DNA of 64,000 bases from Paragyromitra xinjiangensis (GCA_038503065.1 JBCAMK010000008.1:1922001-1986000), one strand, 5' to 3'. Shown: positions 12,035-23,482, counted from the stretch's first letter. Program-made: numbers and translations. Notes: generated by a model not told the origin, from the sequence alone.

Positions 12035-12452
12035 GGTGGTGCTATGACGGCGGGAGATGGGCCGGTGCACATTTGGATTCGAAGTTTCGTAGTGGTTTAA
12101 GGAACCAAAGACCGGAAATCACAGGGGATTGTTTGCGCGGCTGCGAGTGGTGCCTGGGGACGCGTGGAGGACACGTTGAGGCTCTGGGGGACGCCAAGAC
12201 TCTCTCATCGCTCATGGGCTATCACTCGGTGGAACCCCCGAAAACTATCATAAAGAGCATCATTTCATCACTTCACACGAGAACACCGCCCCGTGATATT
12301 GAATTTCTACTGTCATAAATTCACAAGAAGGAAGAGGAAGAAGAAGAAAAACAAGAACCCTAGCCATACACCTTTTGAGAAATGTTCACTAATTTTTTTT
12401 TGAAAGTTCGTTTGTCACATCGCAAGCCAAACCCAGATTTATATTTATTTTT
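12035..12452. other. ALG7 upstream / RPS3 downstream spacer
   Basis: This 418-bp spacer lies between two genes on the minus strand. No coding evidence is seen. It should carry the ALG7 promoter and the RPS3 polyadenylation region. Confidence 0.5.
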
Positions 12453-13658
12453 TTACCACTCGCCATTATCCTCAACCGGTGCGGTGTACTCCTGAACCGG
12501 GGGCTCGTATTCAGCTGCACCCTCATTGCCAGTCTCGATACCAGTCTGCTCCTCAGCAGCCTGTTCCTGAGCGGCAGTCTGAGCGGCAGCAGCACGGGCA
12601 GCCTCAGCCTTCGCACCCTATATTACGCAGGATTGTCAGTATAAACCCCTAAGGGGGGAATTGGGAAACATACGTAGTCCTGAGACGACGGTTGTCCGGG
12701 AGGAGCCTCCTCCTTGGGCTCGATAACAGTGACGGTATCGGGCAGTGCCTTCTGCAGACCAGCCTTGCCGTCAGGGTCGCTTCCGCGCATAATCTTAACC
12801 TTGATACCGAGGACACCTTGTCGGAGGAGAACGTGGCGGGTAGCGGAATCAATAAAGTCACGGGCGGGTTGACCAGAGTGGATCATGAAACCGTCCTACA
12901 CAAATATCCACCGTAAGTCTCGATCCTATCAAGATTCCCCAATCTAGGAATCCAACTATCCAACCAAATCCCCAAGCCCTCTTTTAACGTCAAGAGCGCA
13001 CTTACAGTGAACTTCATGGACTTGGCACGGGCAGCTCTCAGCTTTCCAGAAACAACAACCTCACAACCCTTGGCACCAGACTCCATGATAAACCTTAAAA
13101 CACCATAGCACGCACGACGGACAGCAAGACCGTTAAGGAGCTTGTATCTCAGCGACTCGCACTGAGCAACGGCACACAGACCACGGTTCTGAACCTTTGC
13201 GGCGTAGAGAGAGACGGAGTTTTCGGGGAACTTGAAACGCTTCTGGATGAGCGAGGTGAGCTCACGGATACGACGTCCCTGCTCTCCGAGAACCTCCTGG
13301 GTGTGGGTGGCACGGATGACTGGGAGGGTATACAAATTAGCGGGCAGTTCCTCCTAGAGCTATATAAAGCTCGGTTCGTCGAGAGAAACGTACTGATATC
13401 GGTGACGGTCGGAGTAACGCGGACCTCGACGCCGGAGTAACCCTCCTCGGCCAATTCACGAGTAAAGAACTCGTTCAACTCGGCATAGAAAACACCGTCG
13501 GCGACGAACTTGCGACGCTTGGAGATGGTCTGGGACTGTGCGGAACTATCGCCAATATATATCCATCAGCATATCCCAACTTCCCCCTCCGAAATCTCAT
13601 TTCCACCGAAATTTTGACATTCGCGAAATGTAGAACGAGAAGGTAGAGCTTACGCCAT
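12453..13658 (-). CDS. RPS3: 40S ribosomal protein S3 (uS3)
   Basis: The model is complement(join(12453..12617,12674..12895,13006..13319,13394..13545,13654..13658)), 285 residues. Five exons are needed. The first is only five bases (ATG GC), followed by a GTAAGC donor. The protein starts [15 protein letters not shown] and contains the KH RNA-binding domain and the S3 signature region (about residues 130-170, with [20 protein letters not shown]). The C-terminal tail is Ala/Glu-rich and acidic, as in fungal S3. It sits at the mRNA entry tunnel of the small subunit and has reported DNA-repair activities in other eukaryotes. All intron phases close exactly. A leader exon and early intron are common in ribosomal-protein genes. 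Confidence 0.97.
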
Positions 13659-14369
13659 GGTTGTGAATGTCTCGTAGGGATTAGACGGGGTCGCTGGTCG
13701 TAGATGTTGTCGTTCGTCGGTGGTGGGCGGAAATTCTGCTGTTGAAAGATTTTGGTGGGAATTGCTTGAATGTGTGGATTGTGGGGTGGTAGTGGGGGTA
13801 AAGCCCTAGGAGAGGTGGTGAATGAGAGTCACGATCAGACAGGGTAACCCTCTAAATTTGATATATCGAAACATCATCGAATTGTTTTGGAGGTTGAAGA
13901 TTGGTTAAACGAAGTGGTTTATTTAAATTAGTTGTTTTTATAAATGATTCTCGGTAATAACTATCGTTGTACTTGATTTAGACAGGATGTCTGATTAGGC
14001 TCGTTCCCATCCCCTACTGCCTATGGCTACTGCACAATCTGGCCTATCAGTAAGATAGGATCATACATGTAGTCATGAGAGTACACTGAGGGGATAAATC
14101 AAGACCCCTCGCTAGGAATTCTGATGGGTGAACTCTGGACTCTCCAGGGTTAGGGCTAAAATATCATGTGGCTGGTGAACCGACATCTGTATGTACTGCG
14201 CCACATTGACCCCCCTCAGCCAAGCAAAGCTTATTACGACTCAAGCACCAACGTAGGAGAGCTGTACGAAGATTCCCGGAGTCAGGAACTAGCAGTCAGG
14301 AACCAACATCAACATCCTCGTCTGCATCCCCATTTTCCGTCGCCCGCACTTGCAACTTCCACAATCATC
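13659..14369. other. Divergent promoter region RPS3/APM1
   Basis: No gene is seen. The stretch holds TACATGTA (14064-14071) and a GGGTTAGGG telomere-like motif (about 14147-14155), the latter about 215 bases before the APM1 start. Confidence 0.5.
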
Positions 14370-15991
14370 ATGGCTTCTGCTCTCTTCTTCCTCGACCTGA
14401 AGGGCAAGGTACTCAAGCATCACAGTCTAGCTGGTGAAGTTGAATCGTGGCTAATATGAACGATTGAACAGACCCTCCTGGCTCGAAACTACCGAGGAGA
14501 TATTCCTATGTCCGCCGTCGAGAAATTCCCTATTCTACTGCTCGAAGCTGAAGAAGAGAGTTCTGCTGTCCCACCCTGTTTCTCACACGAGGGGATTAAT
14601 GTATGTTCTACTCCGCGTCTATGCCCCACAGCTAGACCACTATTCTAGCTAGTCGATATTAATGTATAGAATAGTACCTTTACATCCGACACAACAATCT
14701 CTACGTCCTTGCTCTGACAAAACGGAATTCAAACGCGACCGAGATACTGCTATTCCTGCATAGGATAGTAGAGGTGTTCACGGAATACTTTAAGGAGCTC
14801 GAGGAAGAGAGTATCAGAGACAATTTCGTCATTATCTATGAGCTGTTGGATGAAATGATGGATTTTGGATACCCCCAAACTACCGAGACTAAGATCCTCC
14901 AAGAGTCCGCCTCTCTCCTTCTTTTAATGTTTGCCTAATGGTAGGGCTGATCTGAGTTGCACTTGCAGATACATCACCCAAGAATCCCACAAACTCGAGA
15001 TTCAAGCACGCCCACCTATAGCAGTAACCAATGCCGTCTCCTGGCGCTCCGAAGGTATTCGTTACCGCAAAAACGAAGTATTCCTCGACGTCATCGAATC
15101 GCTCAACCTCCTCGTCAACAGCAACGGGAATGTGCTGCGCTCTGAGATTCTTGGTGCTATCAAGATGAAGTGTTATCTCTCGGGGATGCCGGAGTTGCGC
15201 CTAGGATTGAACGACAAGGTCATGTTCGAGAGCACAGGGAGAACGACCAGAGGGAAGGCGATTGAGATGGAGGATGTCAAATTCCATCAGTGTGTGAGAT
15301 TATCGAGATTTGAGAATGATAGGACCATCAGTTTTATCCCTCCGGATGGGGAGTTTGAGCTTATGAGTTATCGATTGAACACTCAGGTTTGAACTGCATA
15401 TCCTATGTATTGGGAGTGAAACTGATAGCGATAGGTTAAACCTCTGATCTGGGTTGAATGCATGATCGAATCCCACTCTGGTTCTCGTATCGAGTACATG
15501 CTCAAAGCTAAAGCGCAATTCAAACGACGAAGCACAGCCAACAACGTCGAGATCATCGTGCCTGTTCCTGACGATGCTGACACGCCTCGTTTCCGCACTA
15601 ATATCGGCTCTGTCCATTACGCACCGGAGAAATCCGCCATCATCTGGAAGATCAAGCAATTTGGTGGTGGGAAGGAGTTTTTGATGAGAGCAGAGTTAGG
15701 GTTGCCGAGCGTGAAGGAGGCAGAGCCTGAGAGAAAGAAAAGGCCAATTAGTGTCAAGTTTGAGATTCCGTATTTCACGACAAGTGGGATTCAAGTAAGA
15801 TATTTGAAGATTATCGAGCCGAAGTTGCAGTACCCGAGTTTGCCATGGGTAAGGTATATTTCTTGTGCATCAGGTAGGTCGAATTCCATTACTTTAGCCC
15901 CAGGACCCCACACTACAACCGTTTACGATACTGACATTACCTACTAATACTAGACTATCACGTGCGACTTCCGGAGCCAACCCAAACCTAA
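14370..15991 (+). CDS. APM1: AP-1 clathrin adaptor complex medium (mu) subunit
   Basis: The model is join(14370..14408,14472..14600,14675..14904,14969..15386,15435..15873,15954..15991), 430 residues. The N-terminal longin-like domain begins MASALFFLDLKGK and continues through TLLARNYRGDIPMSAVEKFP. The C-terminal mu-homology domain starts near residue 165 (SWRSEGIRYRKNEVFLDVIE) and ends GDYHVRLPEPTQT. It recruits YxxPhi sorting signals into clathrin vesicles at the trans-Golgi and endosomes. The block YKPLIWVE-like VKPLIWVECMIE and the end LPWVRYIS favour AP-1 mu over the AP-2 or AP-3 subunits. The third intron uses an unusual GTCCGC donor; GAA-TAC continuity across it supports the call. A small last exon supplies the final 12 residues. 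Confidence 0.94.
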
Positions 15992-16291
15992 TAAAAACGG
16001 TAAACGCAAGGTGAATTTCGACTGTTGGATTAGTAGTAGGTATGGGAAGCAAGAGACGGTGCGTTTTATGTATATAGAAGACCTGGTTCTGGTTCTATAC
16101 GTTAGCTATTTTTCTTTTTTCCTGCAAGCGTGTGGTGTACTTTCTAGCCCATTTTTTGCAAGGGAATTATTGTTATTAAGCCCCGTCTCTACGGGCAACC
16201 ATGAAAGATTATAGATCAAAGGCCCGCTAAAATAATACATGAGTGATACGCCATGAACCATTTTCCAAACGCCCCGAACCAACCAACGAAC

Positions 16292-16886
16292 CTAAACGCT
16301 CATCTTCCCAAACACCCTATCCAGCTCCGCCCCACCTTTATCATCCCCTGCTCCATCCGCCTTACCCCCACCCGGACTCCCAAAAGCTGACGAACCACCC
16401 CCTGTGCCGCTTCTCGTAGGCTCTAGTATCCGCAACCCTGTGTCTAGATACCCCGGCGCAACCCTCCTTTTCTCCATCAACTCCCGCTCTTCAATCCCTT
16501 TCTCCCAGTCCTTCAGCGTCTGGTCTGCACTACTCTGTTGCGTCTTCAGATGCGTAATTAGGGTCTGACACGAATGGATTATAGCCGCAGGGGTAGTCGA
16601 GAACGTCCCAGACGAGGAAACAATGTACCCTCCACTTGACTGCAGAGGCTGTGGCGTCGAAGAAGAAGAAGCAGTAGCTGCTGGGGGCTGTTGAGGGGCT
16701 GTAGATGAAGGTGGGAGGGAGAGTGGAAGGGTTTGGTAGCTATATGGTAGGGTTACGGCGGTGGGGAGGTGGATGAATGGAGAGACGGAGAGGGGAAGTT
16801 GTTGCAGCAGGGAATGGGCTAACTGGTAGGTTAGCTAGGACCTCGAATTCGAGAGTGGAGGGGGGCTTACAACGGTGGTCGTTCAT
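16292..16886 (-). CDS. Unrecognised small protein with Ser/Pro-rich N-half and helical centre
   Basis: The best model is complement(join(16292..16818,16871..16886)), 180 residues. A 16-base first exon (ATG AAC GAC CAC CGT T) has a GTAAGC donor, and the 52-nt intron carries GCTAAC close to its end. Two adjacent acceptors are possible (CAG or TTAG), and only the second keeps the long frame. The centre (about residues 85-140, TPAAIIHSCQTLITHLKTQQ onward) looks helical and ends in EKRRVAPGYLD. The C-terminus is Gly-rich. I do not recognise the family. It shares a 220-bp divergent promoter with NOP4, so co-expression is possible. The coding call is moderately firm and the start is tentative. Confidence 0.6.
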
Positions 16887-17107
16887 TTTGGTATTGGGAT
16901 ATTGGGCTTGGGACTGGAGGTTAGGATTCGAGCTGATTATCAGGGTCTTATCGTTAATTCGTCATGTGGCTTTGGGGGAGAGCACCGCCACATATGCTAA
17001 GGTTACCCTGTCGCATATTGTCAAGCCACAGCAAACTTTCTTTGAATTTCAACATCGAAATCTTCACAGAATATTCACGGAAACCAACCCATTGAACTAT
17101 CGCAACA
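16887..17107. promoter_or_regulatory. Short divergent promoter, unrecognised gene / NOP4
   Basis: Only 221 bases separate the two start codons, so core promoters and 5' leaders for both genes must lie here. I see no motif that I can name with confidence. Confidence 0.55.
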
Positions 17108-19402
17108 ATGGTCCGCAACGCCAAACGTACAAAAGTTGACAACAAACCCGAAGAAAACCCCCCAATTCATCATGAGGGAGATTCTGAAGCCGATTCCGAA
17201 AATGAAGCACCCACAAAAGCTTCAAAAGCAAAATCTACAATATCAGAATCCGACGAAGATGTCTTAAAACGACGTACCCTCTTCGTCCGCTCCCTCCCAT
17301 ACACCGCAACCTCCGAGTCACTTTCTACCCGCTTCTCATTCATCGCACCTCTCAAACACGCTACCGTCGTCGCAGACCCTATCACGAAGAAGTCCCGTGG
17401 CTTCGGTTTTGTAACCTTTACCGACTCTGACGACGCCCGACGAGCCGTCAAGGAGCTCAATGGCGCGGACTTTGAAGGCCGTAAACTTAAAGTCGAGATC
17501 GCACAGCCTCGGCACCGCGACGAGGCGGGGAAGAAGGCGACGAAAGATAAAAAGGATGAGCGGGAAAAGGAAGATGTGAAGAAAAGAGCGCCGAGATTGA
17601 TTGTGCGCAATTTACCATGGAGTGTGAAGGATCCGCAGCAGCTAGTTAAGATCTTTCAGAGTTATGGGAAGGTGAGGGGTGTTATCATCCCTAGGAAGAA
17701 CGATAAGCCGGGTGCGGAGATGCGTGGGTTTGCGTTTGTTACTATGAAGGGGTATAAGAATGCGGAGAAGGCGATTGAGAAGACGAATGGGATGGAAATT
17801 GATGGAAGGACGGTTGCGGTGGATTGGGCGGTTGAGAAGGGTGAGTGGGAGAAGCAGAAGGGGGATGAGAATGAAGAGGTTGAAGAGGAGGCCGCTGAAG
17901 AGGAAGAACGGGAGGAAGTTAGTGAAGACGAGGACGAGGATGGCGGGGTGGGAGTGATCGATGATGAAGCTGCCGAAGACATGGACGACGCCTCAGAAGC
18001 ATCAGACGATGAAGGCTCAGATATTGAAATGGACGATGACGAAGACGAGGAAGAACCCGAATACAAACACGACATGAACGATAACTCCCAAACAATCTTC
18101 ATCCGTAATCTCCCCTTCACAACAGACGACGAATCACTTCACGAACACTTCACAACCAACTTCGGCCCAGTCCGCTACGCCCGCATCGTCCTCGACCGCG
18201 AGACCGAGCGTCCCCGCGGCACTGGCTTCGTCTGCTTTTACAACATGGAGCATTGTAACGAATGTCTACAAGGTGTCCCCCGTCACAGCGCCGCAACAGG
18301 CTCAAACAAACACCCCTCCCTCCTACACGACGAAGGTGACGACCCATCCGGGAAATACACGATCGAAGGCCGCGTCCTCCAGATCACGCGCGCAGTCAAC
18401 AAAAACGAAGCCCACAAGCTCCAGGAAGCCGGCGCTCAAAAACGTGATAAAGCGCAAGGCGATAAGCGCCGTCTATTCCTACTACAAGAAGGAACCATCC
18501 CCGCTTCTTCCCCAGCTTTCCAGACACTCTCGAACACCGAGCGACAGCTCCGTGAAGCGTCGCTGAAGCAACGCAAAACCCTCCTAGAATCAAACCCGAT
18601 GCTACATCTCTCACTAACCCGTCTATCTATCCGCAACCTTCCACGCTCCATCACAGCAAAAGACCTGAAAGCACTCGCCAGAGAAGCAGCCGTCGGCTTC
18701 GTCGCGGATGTCCGCGAGGGTAAACGCCAGCAGCTCTCGAAAGAGGAACTTGCCCGTGGCGGTAAAGATGATAAAGAGGCTGAACTACGTAGAAAGAAGC
18801 AGGGTAAAGGCATTGTCCGCCAGGCCAAGATCGTTGAGGAGAAAGCCGGCGGTGGGAGGTCAAGGGGCTATGGGTTCATTGAGTATAGTTCTCACCGGTG
18901 GGCGTTGATGGGGCTACGTTGGTTGAACGGACATGCGGTTCTTGGGACTGCAGAGGCGACTGAGAAGAGGGTTGGGAAGGGGAAAAAGGTGGACGTGCCG
19001 GTTGAGGACAAAAAGAAGCGCTTGATTGTCGAGTTTGCAATTGAAAATGCACAAGTTGTTGCCAGACGTCAAGATAAGGAGGAGAAGGCGAGAGAGAGGT
19101 CAAAGTTAGTTGCGGAAGGCAAGGCAAAGCCGCTCGAGTCTACGAAAGAGAAAAAAGCAAAATTTGCAGCGGAGGCGAAAAAGACGGAAGCCGCAAAGAA
19201 GTATGCGGGGAAACGCAAAAGAGATAATGAGAAAAGCAAGGACGAGAGGGGGGACGGAAAGCGGCCTAGGAGAGACGGGAAGCCAGGCGAGAAGCCGACG
19301 GTGGAGAAGAGCGATAAGGCAGCGAAGAAGGATGAGAAGCAGGCCAAGGCCGCGAGAATCATTGCGAGAAAAAGACAAATCAGGAGAGCCAGGAGAGGGT
19401 GA
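17108..19402 (+). CDS. NOP4: Nucleolar RNA-binding protein Nop4 (RBM28-like), four RRMs
   Basis: A single uninterrupted frame of 764 residues starts at ATG 17108. RRM1 is near 56-134 (LFVRSLP and KSRGFGFVTF). RRM2 is near 161-242 (LIVRNLP, RGFAFVTM). A strongly acidic linker follows (about 250-310), then RRM3 near 329-430 (IFIRNLP, GTGFVCFY) and a split RRM4 near 505-650 (LSIRNLP, RGYGFIEY). The tail from about 650 is Lys/Arg-rich. This order matches yeast Nop4 and human RBM28, which bind pre-60S particles and are needed for 27S rRNA processing. It is one of six ribosome-related genes within 20 kb. Unlike most neighbours it has no intron. Confidence 0.95.
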   Translation: MVRNAKRTKVDNKPEENPPIHHEGDSEADSENEAPTKASKAKSTISESDEDVLKRRTLFVRSLPYTATSESLSTRFSFIAPLKHATVVADPITKKSRGFGFVTFTDSDDARRAVKELNGADFEGRKLKVEIAQPRHRDEAGKKATKDKKDEREKEDVKKRAPRLIVRNLPWSVKDPQQLVKIFQSYGKVRGVIIPRKNDKPGAEMRGFAFVTMKGYKNAEKAIEKTNGMEIDGRTVAVDWAVEKGEWEKQKGDENEEVEEEAAEEEEREEVSEDEDEDGGVGVIDDEAAEDMDDASEASDDEGSDIEMDDDEDEEEPEYKHDMNDNSQTIFIRNLPFTTDDESLHEHFTTNFGPVRYARIVLDRETERPRGTGFVCFYNMEHCNECLQGVPRHSAATGSNKHPSLLHDEGDDPSGKYTIEGRVLQITRAVNKNEAHKLQEAGAQKRDKAQGDKRRLFLLQEGTIPASSPAFQTLSNTERQLREASLKQRKTLLESNPMLHLSLTRLSIRNLPRSITAKDLKALAREAAVGFVADVREGKRQQLSKEELARGGKDDKEAELRRKKQGKGIVRQAKIVEEKAGGGRSRGYGFIEYSSHRWALMGLRWLNGHAVLGTAEATEKRVGKGKKVDVPVEDKKKRLIVEFAIENAQVVARRQDKEEKARERSKLVAEGKAKPLESTKEKKAKFAAEAKKTEAAKKYAGKRKRDNEKSKDERGDGKRPRRDGKPGEKPTVEKSDKAAKKDEKQAKAARIIARKRQIRRARRG

Positions 19403-20014
19403 TCTTGGGTCTCTTGTGTGTTAATCATGGGCTGTAGATATAAAAGTTGATTGCATTTCAAGGGGATTGTTTCCATCTGTTTATATATCATTGGCAGTAA
19501 TAGTATCATGTAATCAACATCTCCAACGATGCAGCACTCGGGCCTATATTGGGGGCTGAGTGATATCTCATGAAGCGGGTGATTGGCTAAGCCACGGATA
19601 GACTAGCAGAAGAAAAGTCAGTCACATTTCGAGAGATTCCAGATAGAAGATTAACCAACTCAGAAGTGCAGCTTTGCCAGCAATAACCTGCATTGCTCTC
19701 GAACGCTCTTCTGTATGTACTCTCCCGTTCCCGCAGCACGTAATCATCCCCTCCAGCTGTCTGTCTCTGCCAAGCCTCAAGTCTACCCCTCCTCAGCCCC
19801 GGTGCCCATAGCACATGTTGTTGCTACCCCGCCTACTTATCCCTTCTTCCTTCCCTTCCCTTCTTTTCTCACCAGCTACTGTTCGCCCAGCTGCTCAATT
19901 CTTCAAGCTGTCATCAAGAAGTGCATTGGTATGCTTTCCTATTATCGTTGGTAGTTGGAGAACTCGAATTGACAATTGTAGATTGCGAGGCATTTGTCCA
20001 ACCCCTCGGCCAAC
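19403..20014. other. NOP4 3' flank and IPP1 leader
   Basis: No gene is seen. A plausible intron in the IPP1 5' leader begins GTATGC at 19928 and ends TTGTAG at 19981, just before the start codon at 20015. It is supported only by splice motifs. Confidence 0.45.
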
Positions 20015-21132
20015 ATGTCGTACACTATTAGAAAAATCGGTCAACCAAATACCCTTGGTATGTATTACGTCTCAATTGACTTTCAGCCGGGGGGGTCCCA
20101 TCCGTATGAAGACTTAGAATCGCTAACAAAGTATTTAGAGCACCGTATCTTCATTGAGAAGGATGGTATCCCAGTGTCTCCCTTCCACGATATTCCGCTC
20201 TACGCCAAGTAAGTAACAATTACTTTCCCGTTCACTCTAGAGCCTAGTTTAACCCGATGACAGTGAGCAGAAGACTGTCCTCAACATGATTGTCGAGATC
20301 CCCCGCTGGACCAACGGGAAACTCGAGATCTCCAAGGAGGAAACCCTCAACCCCATCAAGCAGGACGTCAAGAAGGGCAAAATCCGATTCGTCCGCAACT
20401 GTTTCCCCCACAAGGGCTACCTCTGGAACTACGGTGCCTTCCCCCAGACCTGGGAAGACCCGTCCACCATCCACCCCGAGACCAAAGCCAAGGGTGACAA
20501 CGACCCGCTAGACATCTGCGAGATCGGTGAGGCCGTTGGATACGCCGGTCAGATCAAGCAAGTTAAGGTTCTCGGTGTTATGGCGCTGCTTGACGAGGAG
20601 GAGACCGACTGGAAGGTCATTGTCATTGATGTGAATGATCCGTTGGCTCCTAAGCTCAATGATATCGAGGATGTTGAGCGTCACCTCCCTGGACTTCTGA
20701 GGGCTACCAATGAGTGGTTCCGTATCTACAAGATTCCGGATGGCAAGCCTGAGAACCAGTTTGCTTTCTCTGGAGAGTGCAAGAACAAGAAGTAAGCATT
20801 CGTTAACTCCATTTTTCCGGTACAATTTTATTGACAATTAGTCGCTAGGTACGCTACCGATGTTATCCGCGAGTGTGCTGAGGCTTGGGACAAATTGATC
20901 GTTGGCAAGAGCGACCCCAACACCATCTCCCTGTAAGCTCCCATTAGTTCACTCATTTATTAAGGCAGACTGCTGACAAAATATTTGTAGTACCAACTTG
21001 ACTGTTCAACAGTCTCCCAACCGCATCTCACCCGACCAGATCCCCCACATTCCCCAAGGCGATAACCTCCAGCCTGCTCCTATCGATCCTAGCATCGATA
21101 AATGGTTCTTCATTTCTGGTGCCGCCATGTAA
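20015..21132 (+). CDS. IPP1: Inorganic pyrophosphatase, soluble family I
   Basis: The model is join(20015..20057,20139..20208,20264..20791,20849..20932,20991..21132), 288 residues. All phases close and each junction restores the known fungal sequence (NTL-EHR, YAN-EQK, NKK-YAT, SL-TNL). The family signature GDNDPLDIC (residues 115-123) supplies the metal-binding aspartates 116, 118 and 121. The flanking blocks [20 protein letters not shown] and the later [18 protein letters not shown] carry further active-site residues. The enzyme hydrolyses cytosolic PPi to phosphate and drives biosynthetic reactions. The length matches the yeast enzyme (287). It converges with SNU13. Confidence 0.97.
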
Positions 21133-21440
21133 TCTTTTGCAACTTCTTGGATAGTTGGATTTAAATGTGCATGTAGCGGAGTTCAAACAAATAGACAAAT
21201 AAATGATATTGGACACAATGGATACGATGCCTTTGGTTCTACAGAGCTGTGACACTTGAAAGTTATAATTGAGTTGTAATCACAAGAATCGATGCAAACG
21301 TGACCATCAAATACAGACATTTAGACCCAAAAGTGTGCTATGAATAATTTAATATTCACCGACCATCAGCATTCCAACATTGGGTCCAAGACCAGTAGCA
21401 TAAATTCAGCTCCAGAATACAGCTACAATTATCAAAAAAA
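21133..21440. other. Convergent spacer IPP1/SNU13
   Basis: These 308 bases between two convergent stop codons are AT-rich and presumably hold both polyadenylation regions. No gene is seen. Confidence 0.55.
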
Positions 21441-21964
21441 TTAGATAAGAAGCCTCTCAATTTTATCCTTCAAGCTCCTGATCTGTCCCTGCAACTCAGA
21501 CTGCTCGTTGGAGGTGACCGAGGCGGAGATAACAGCACGGGAAACACCGCAAGCGCGTCCAAGGGCGATCTTGGAGGGGACGAAAACGTAAGGAACGTTC
21601 TTGTCCTCGCAGAGAAGTGGGAGATGGAGGAGGATCTCAAGCGGGGAGGTATCGGCAGCGAGAACGATGAATTCAGAGATACCGCGGTTGAGTGTCTTAG
21701 TCGCTATAAAGAAAGAATATTGTTAGTGGGGTGTAAATGAGACAGTAGTGGGGAGAATATACCCTCGTTAGCACCCTTCTTCAGCTGGCGGTAGTGAGAC
21801 GCCTGCTGGACAATGTCAAGAATTTGCTGCGTCAACGCGGCATCGGCGAGAGGGAAGGCTATGGAAAAAAGTCAGTTTAAAACTTCATTGTAATAAGAAG
21901 CCACATGGAATGAATGAGAGGATCGAAAAAACTTGCCTTTCGGGTTAGGGGCAGCGGCAGACAT
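21441..21964 (-). CDS. SNU13: U4 snRNP / box C/D snoRNP protein Snu13 (15.5K, L7Ae family)
   Basis: The model is complement(join(21441..21703,21763..21858,21937..21964)), 128 residues. The sequence carries [14 protein letters not shown] and [20 protein letters not shown], the kink-turn RNA-binding core of the L7Ae family. The end [20 protein letters not shown] is that of Snu13 rather than Nhp2 or Rpl7a. It binds U4 snRNA and box C/D snoRNAs. The first intron (21859-21936) starts with GC: the junction reads CCGAAAG/GCAAGT, the consensus for GC-AG introns, and no GT donor nearby keeps the frame. The second intron is ordinary (GTATAT to TAG). It is divergent from VMA3. Confidence 0.95.
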
Positions 21965-22482
21965 TATGAGAGGTTTGTACGGGAGATTGTATAAGAGAGA
22001 GGCAAAGGGTTCCTTGCTCGGACGCTCGCCCTTTAACTGATAATTGAGTGGGATTGAAAGTGGTGAACGAAGTTGAGTTGCTGCCTGAGGCTCTACACTT
22101 TTTTCTTTCTCTTAGCTAACGGCTGTGGTACCAAGAACAGAGGGCGAACCCTACATCAAGACACGGCGAATTTGAAATATGTATGAAAAACCCGTATTAC
22201 GCAGAGGGTAACCGGAAAGCGCCAGATTAGATCTCCTGAGCGAATTACGTGTATTTATCTCTGTTGATTATCTCGTCGATTTTTACACGTCGTCATCTAC
22301 CCGGCTGCCCAAGCCACTCATCCATCAACCTCGAAGCCTCCTTCTTCATCTCCAAGTTCCAACCACCTTCGCCTTAAGTCTGTCAACCTCTTCAACATCA
22401 ACCTCAAAAAACCCTCGTCTAGACTTTGTAGCCTTCACTTCCATTTTTTATTTACGCTCTACGATAAATCACAGCAGCTAAC
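21965..22482. other. Divergent promoter region SNU13/VMA3
   Basis: 518 bases lie between the two start codons. No gene is seen. The VMA3-proximal part is rich in CTTC/CAACCTC pyrimidine tracts, as is frequent in fungal leaders. Confidence 0.5.
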
Positions 22483-23482
22483 ATGTCTACTGATCTTTGG
22501 TAAGACTCTTAACGCTCCGTGTTTTGTCCCCCTTTCGCTTGGAATGGCACTTCAGTCACGATTGTAGAGGCGAGGGGAAGCGTGACAGAGGGATTGTTAT
22601 ATGTTTAGGTCGAGAAGATCACCTGCTAACGATTTTTTTTCAATATCTACAGTCCTGTTTATGCCGTATGTGTCCCTTGACGCGACAAGCGACTGACCCA
22701 GCCCTGAAAGAACTTCAATCGTTCAGCCCAATTTACCCGACTTTTTTTCTCTTCGCCCCCCACGATCGACGCGACTGGAACAACAGCAATGGACATGAAC
22801 TTTACTGACGCGAGCCACAGCCCTTCTTCGGTGCCATGGGGTGCACAGCCGCCATCGTGTTTACTTGCTTCGGTGCCAGTTACGGAACTGCGAAGGCCGG
22901 TGTTGGTATCGTTGCTGCTGGTGTCCTGAGGCCAGATTTGATCGTTAGGAGTATGTTTTTCTGTTTTTTTTCTTCTCCCGCCCAGCGTGCCGTGTTGCTT
23001 GCTTTTTTTGGAAGTGGCAAAGATTTGGCTGGATTGGGCGTGTTTTTTTCATATTTTTCTTTGGAGGTTGTGATTACTGATATGGGGTTCCTACAGACAT
23101 TATTCCCGTCGTCATGGCTGGTATTATTGGTATTTACGGACTTGTCGTTTCGGTTTTGGTTTCCTCCGGTCTGGGACAGTTCGTTTCGCTTTACACTAGT
23201 TTCATTCAGCTCGGTGCTGGTCTTTCTGTTGGTCTCGCTGGTTTGGCTGCTGGTACGTCGTGTTTCGCTCCTCCTACGATACGCTGTATCAGAGACTAAT
23301 AAGCTGGTTTAGGTTTTGCTATTGGTATTGTCGGTGATGCTGGTGTCCGCGGTACTGCTCAGCAACCTAAACTCTTCGTCGGAATGATCTTGATTTTGAT
23401 TTTCGCCGAAGTCTTGGGTCTGTACGGGTTGATCGTGGCACTATTGATGAACGCTAAAGCGACCACCGATCCCAAGTGTTAA
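22483..23482 (+). CDS. VMA3: V-type proton ATPase proteolipid subunit c
   Basis: The model is join(22483..22499,22653..22665,22821..22950,23097..23252,23313..23482), 161 residues. Exon 2 is a 13-base microexon encoding part of Cys-Pro-Val-Tyr-Ala. Four transmembrane helices are visible, with the proton-carrying glutamate at residue 138 ([12 protein letters not shown]), as in yeast Vma3 (Glu137). Further hallmarks are [20 protein letters not shown] and [19 protein letters not shown]. It forms the membrane rotor ring of the V0 sector that acidifies the vacuole and Golgi. The C-terminal KATTDPKC tail is typical of filamentous fungi. Introns 1-3 are long for this window (about 146-155 nt). Confidence 0.96.

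Noticed and set aside
17662..18120. Minus-strand Ser-rich frame inside NOP4
   Set aside because: It is the shadow of the acidic GAG/GAC linker of NOP4.
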